Source: Poriferisodalis sp965208925 (GTDB taxonomy: Bacteria; Actinomycetota; Acidimicrobiia; Acidimicrobiales; Poriferisodalaceae). Taken from it: DNA of 64,000 bases. The notes below the pieces were generated by a model, which ran no database searches, was not told where the DNA came from, and saw only the letters and a list, made by a program, of their open reading frames with translations. The position numbers and the translations under genes were made by a program. The stretch covers positions 3,410,001 through 3,474,000 of the forward strand of contig NZ_OZ242364.1 of NCBI RefSeq assembly GCF_965208925.1. Reading direction: 5' to 3'. This document shows, piece after piece, positions 63,112-64,000 of the stretch. Each line of letters opens with the position of its first letter. The stretch's first letter is position 1.

Positions 63112-64000
63112 ATGGCCGCATCGGGTTCGATCCTGGGGAATCCTGTTCAGCGCAAGGAAGATCCGGGGCTGCTGACCGGGGCGAATCACTACGTGGACGA
63201 CCTCGACGTCAACGCGGCGCGGGTCGCCTTCGTGCGGTCGCCGGAGGCCCACGCCGAGATCACCTCCATCGACACCTCCGACGCCTCGTCCATGCCGGGC
63301 GTCGTGGCGGTGTACACCGCGGAGAGCCTGCCGATGGATGCCTTCCAAGGCTTCCCGATGATGCCGCCGGATTTCAACCGGCCGCCATTGGCAGCAGGCC
63401 GGGTGCGCTTCGTCGGCGACATGGTGGCCGCCGTAGTGGCGGAGACCCAGGCGCAGGCCAATGACGCCGCCGAGGCCGTGTACGTCGACTACAGCCCGCT
63501 GCCGGTTGTCTCGGACTTCGAGCGAGCTGCAGATCCCGACTCGCCTGTGGTGTGGGACGGGCAGCCGTCCAACGTGTGCTTCCCGTTCGCCATACCGGGC
63601 CCAGATGAGGAGACCGGCGAGCGGCCGGGAGTTGATGCGCTCGCAGGCGCCGACCAAGTCGTCTCGGAGCGCATCGTCACCCAGCGATTGGCCGGCGCCC
63701 CGATGGAGGCCAACGGCTGCGTGGCCGTCCCCGGCGATGACGGCAGCATGACCATGCACCTGTCGGTGCAGAATGCCCACTCCCAGCATGAGGCGCTCGC
63801 CCCGGCGCTCGGCCTCGAGCCCGACCAGCTGCGCGTGACCGCACCGTGGGTGGGCGGCGGCTTCGGCCCGAAGGCTGCGGTGTACCCCGAGTACATCGTG
63901 GTGGGCAAGGCTGCCCAGGCGCTGGGCCGCCCCGCCAGGTGGACCGAGAACCGCACCGAGAACATGCTGTCGATGGTGCAGGGGCGCGCCATGGTGATGA
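63112..64000 (+). CDS. molybdenum hydroxylase large subunit (xanthine dehydrogenase/CoxL family), N-terminal part
   Basis: 296 codons run to the right edge. GNPVQRKEDPGLLTGANHYVDDL, VAFVRSPEAHAEITSIDTSDA, AGRVRFVGDMVAAVVAETQAQANDAAEAV and WVGGGFGPKAAVYPEYIVV match aldehyde oxidase/xanthine dehydrogenase large subunits; the last is in the molybdopterin-binding region. These enzymes hydroxylate CO, aldehydes or N-heterocycles. ATG 63112 is preceded by AAGGGGG. The medium and small (FAD and 2Fe-2S) subunit genes are not upstream and would have to lie beyond the window. Confidence 0.9.
   Translation, partial: MAASGSILGNPVQRKEDPGLLTGANHYVDDLDVNAARVAFVRSPEAHAEITSIDTSDASSMPGVVAVYTAESLPMDAFQGFPMMPPDFNRPPLAAGRVRFVGDMVAAVVAETQAQANDAAEAVYVDYSPLPVVSDFERAADPDSPVVWDGQPSNVCFPFAIPGPDEETGERPGVDALAGADQVVSERIVTQRLAGAPMEANGCVAVPGDDGSMTMHLSVQNAHSQHEALAPALGLEPDQLRVTAPWVGGGFGPKAAVYPEYIVVGKAAQALGRPARWTENRTENMLSMVQGRAMVM

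Overview
The window is GC-rich throughout and reads like a chromosome segment of an actinobacterium, most likely an uncultured, possibly marine Acidimicrobiia-type lineage. This is an inference from gene order (tig-clpP / clpX-folC-ndk-mreBCD-pbp2-rodA-radical SAM pair-rne-rplU-rpmA-obg-proB-proA), the use of GTG starts, an F420-type oxidoreductase, a DmdA-like protein and many CoA-transferase, amidase and hydantoinase genes. No rRNA, IS element, phage gene or CRISPR array is visible.

Region 1-17.4 kb (minus strand): a nearly gapless run of core genes that starts at clpX and continues through folC, ndk, mreB, mreC, mreD, PBP2, rodA, the TIGR03960-like radical SAM protein and its DUF2344 partner, RNase E/G, ribosomal proteins L21 and L27, the GTPase Obg, proB and the beginning of proA. 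Many neighbours overlap by 1-8 bp, so cotranscription is likely. It joins protein quality control, folate and nucleotide metabolism, cell elongation, RNA decay, ribosome assembly and proline synthesis.

Region 17.5-33.5 kb: tig and clpP diverge from clpX. Then come metabolic and housekeeping genes: a DmdA-like GcvT-family protein with an SDR and a VOC protein, mmsA, a 3Fe-4S ferredoxin, an F420-type oxidoreductase, two NUDIX hydrolases, a UvrD-like helicase with an HRDC domain, folE and a cupin. Five tRNA genes (Gly, Pro, Arg, His, Lys) are scattered between 20.0 and 33.5 kb. At 32.1-33.2 kb lies the most striking gene: a GrdB-related protein whose frame is interrupted by a UGA exactly where relatives carry the first Cys of a CxxC motif, followed 10 nt later by a perfect 8-bp hairpin with a GGG loop. 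I read it as a selenoprotein with its own SECIS element.

Region 33.5-38.3 kb: beta-carbonic anhydrase, two AhpD-family proteins head to head, a solitary ABC substrate-binding lipoprotein, an orphan vsr and alanine dehydrogenase.

Region 38.4-64 kb: a catabolic gene neighbourhood with a CaiC-like acyl-CoA ligase, a quinone-reductase-like enzyme, an Fe(II)/2OG-type oxygenase, a fused two-domain CaiB-type CoA transferase and a single-domain one, two amidases, two alpha/beta hydrolases, a TesB thioesterase, a Rieske oxygenase between two paralogous class III aminotransferases, a fused HyuA-HyuB protein and the start of a molybdenum hydroxylase large subunit. It looks built to take apart N-containing organic compounds through CoA thioesters, but the substrate cannot be read from sequence. 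Inside it, at 55.8-58.0 kb, sits a block of exported, unrecognised proteins; from about 56.4 kb the DNA is clearly less GC-rich and is probably acquired.
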